Assembly (NCBI GenBank): GCA_900320905.1 | Contig: ONTZ01000011.1 | Span: forward strand, 1-64,000 | DNA length: 64,000 bases | Origin: an uncultured Prevotella sp. | Lineage (GTDB): Bacteria; Bacteroidota; Bacteroidia; Bacteroidales; Bacteroidaceae | Reading direction: 5' to 3' | Shown here: in pieces, positions 63,241 through 64,000 of the stretch | How positions within the stretch are numbered: position 1 is the stretch's first letter | Layout: the number at the start of each line of letters is the position of its first letter | Notes under the pieces: generated by a model | What the model saw: only the letters and a program-made list of their open reading frames with translations | Database searches by the model: none | Told to the model about the DNA's origin: nothing | Translations under genes and position numbers: made by a program

Positions 63241-64000
63241 ATGAAGCCGATTTATTTTTTATCCGACGCACACTTAGGTTCATTGGCCATTCCGCACCAG
63301 AGGATGCAGGAGCGACGGTTAGTGCGCTTCCTTGACTCGATTAAGGAAAAGGCGGCTGCCGTCTATCTCCTTGGCGACATGTTTGACTTTTGGTACGAAT
63401 ACAAATACGTGGTGCCGAAGGGCTTCACCCGTTTCTTGGGAAAGATCTCAGAGTTGACGGACATGGGTGTGGAGGTGCACTATTTTACAGGCAATCACGA
63501 CATCTGGGCTTATGGTTATCTGGAAAAGGAATGTGGTGTCATCCTGCATAAGCAGCCCGAGACAACGGAGATTTACGGTAAGGTGTTTTTCTTGGCACAT
63601 GGCGACGGACTTGGTGATCCCAACAAGAACTTCAAGTTGATCAAGAGTATTTTCCACAACCGCGCCTGCCAGTGGGCTTTCTCCGCCCTGCACCCCCGTT
63701 GGGGCATGTGGTTCGGACTGAACTGGGCAAAGCACTCCCGCCTGAAGCGCCCTAACAACGAGGAGCCTCCCTATATGGGTGAAAGTCGCGAGCATCTGGT
63801 GCTCTACACGAAGAAATATATCCAGTATCACTCTAATGTCGATTACTTCATCTACGGACATCGTCATATCGAAGTCGATCTGCAGTTGACAAAAAAGGCC
63901 CGTATGATTATCCTCGGCGATTGGATCACCCAGTTCTCCTATGTCGTCTTTGACGGCGAGCACCTGCTGATGTCGCAATACATCGAAGGCGAGAGTCAAC
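63241..64000 (+). CDS. lpxH: UDP-2,3-diacylglucosamine diphosphatase-like metallophosphoesterase (3' end outside the window)
   Basis: An open frame from ATG 63241 to the window end (253 codons, no stop). The calcineurin-like metallophosphoesterase motifs appear in order: FLSDAHLG, LGDMFDFWYE, TGNHDIW, LAHGDGLGD and IYGHRH. This set, with the length, matches the LpxH-type hydrolase that makes lipid X in lipid A synthesis at the inner membrane. The enzyme is cut by the window edge, so the C-terminus is unknown. Confidence 0.88.
   Translation, partial: MKPIYFLSDAHLGSLAIPHQRMQERRLVRFLDSIKEKAAAVYLLGDMFDFWYEYKYVVPKGFTRFLGKISELTDMGVEVHYFTGNHDIWAYGYLEKECGVILHKQPETTEIYGKVFFLAHGDGLGDPNKNFKLIKSIFHNRACQWAFSALHPRWGMWFGLNWAKHSRLKRPNNEEPPYMGESREHLVLYTKKYIQYHSNVDYFIYGHRHIEVDLQLTKKARMIILGDWITQFSYVVFDGEHLLMSQYIEGESQ

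Overview
The window is chromosomal DNA from a member of the Bacteroidota, most likely Prevotella/Segatella or a close relative. The evidence is three SusC/SusD pairs, promoters of the Bacteroidota type (TTTG, about 19-20 bp, then TAnnTTTG), lipoproteins with acidic residues after the lipobox cysteine, near absence of Shine-Dalgarno sites, and an arginine operon ending in a carbamoyltransferase of the N-succinylornithine type. No phage, integrase, insertion sequence, tRNA or CRISPR array was seen.

Layout. 1-900: the promoter and leader of what looks like an rRNA operon reading leftward out of the window, then a 42-bp tandem repeat. 927-5012: a DUF4923-type lipoprotein, then argR, a GNAT acyltransferase, argG and argC, closed by a terminator. 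5282-23827: a large co-directional locus of FAS1, SusC, SusD, FAS1, FAS1, SusC, SusD and a membrane-spanning regulator (kelch-like periplasmic part, one transmembrane helix, AraC-type helix-turn-helix). It contains no recognisable enzyme. 24080-27393: two tandem paralogous secreted beta-helix-like proteins and a protein of five 67-residue repeats ending in a dockerin-like domain. 27677-35219: argD, proC, an XRE-cupin regulator, an acyl-CoA synthetase, yraN, proB, proA and argF'. The arginine genes on both sides of the 22-kb block read as halves of one pathway, so the block looks inserted between argC and argD.

35246-37353: a DUF3089 hydrolase-like protein and a threonine-aldolase-type PLP enzyme. 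37586-52025: a beta-mannan utilisation locus with SusC, SusD, two IPT/TIG surface glycan-binding proteins, a GH26 mannanase, a GH5 enzyme, a secreted X25-like module protein and mannose-6-phosphate isomerase. The surface proteins capture and cut mannan, SusCD imports oligosaccharides, and the isomerase sends mannose 6-phosphate into glycolysis. Exo-acting mannosidases and a dedicated regulator are not in the window.

52035-64000: housekeeping and envelope genes. On the minus strand are a DUF4738-type lipoprotein, an acyltransferase, ddl, an RluD-type pseudouridine synthase, a PASTA protein and rpmH. On the plus strand are efp, a family 2 glycosyltransferase and radC. Two convergent related lipoproteins follow, then a SufT-like DUF59 protein and an lpxH-like gene cut by the window end.

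Most worth follow-up: the enzyme-free FAS1/SusCD locus with its kelch-TM-AraC regulator; a matching operator-like repeat (TTGTTAGTC twice, 21 bp apart) in front of the next operon, with a near copy at the same distance from a second promoter; and the apparent splitting of the arginine operon. Function calls come from reading motifs by eye; no database search was run.
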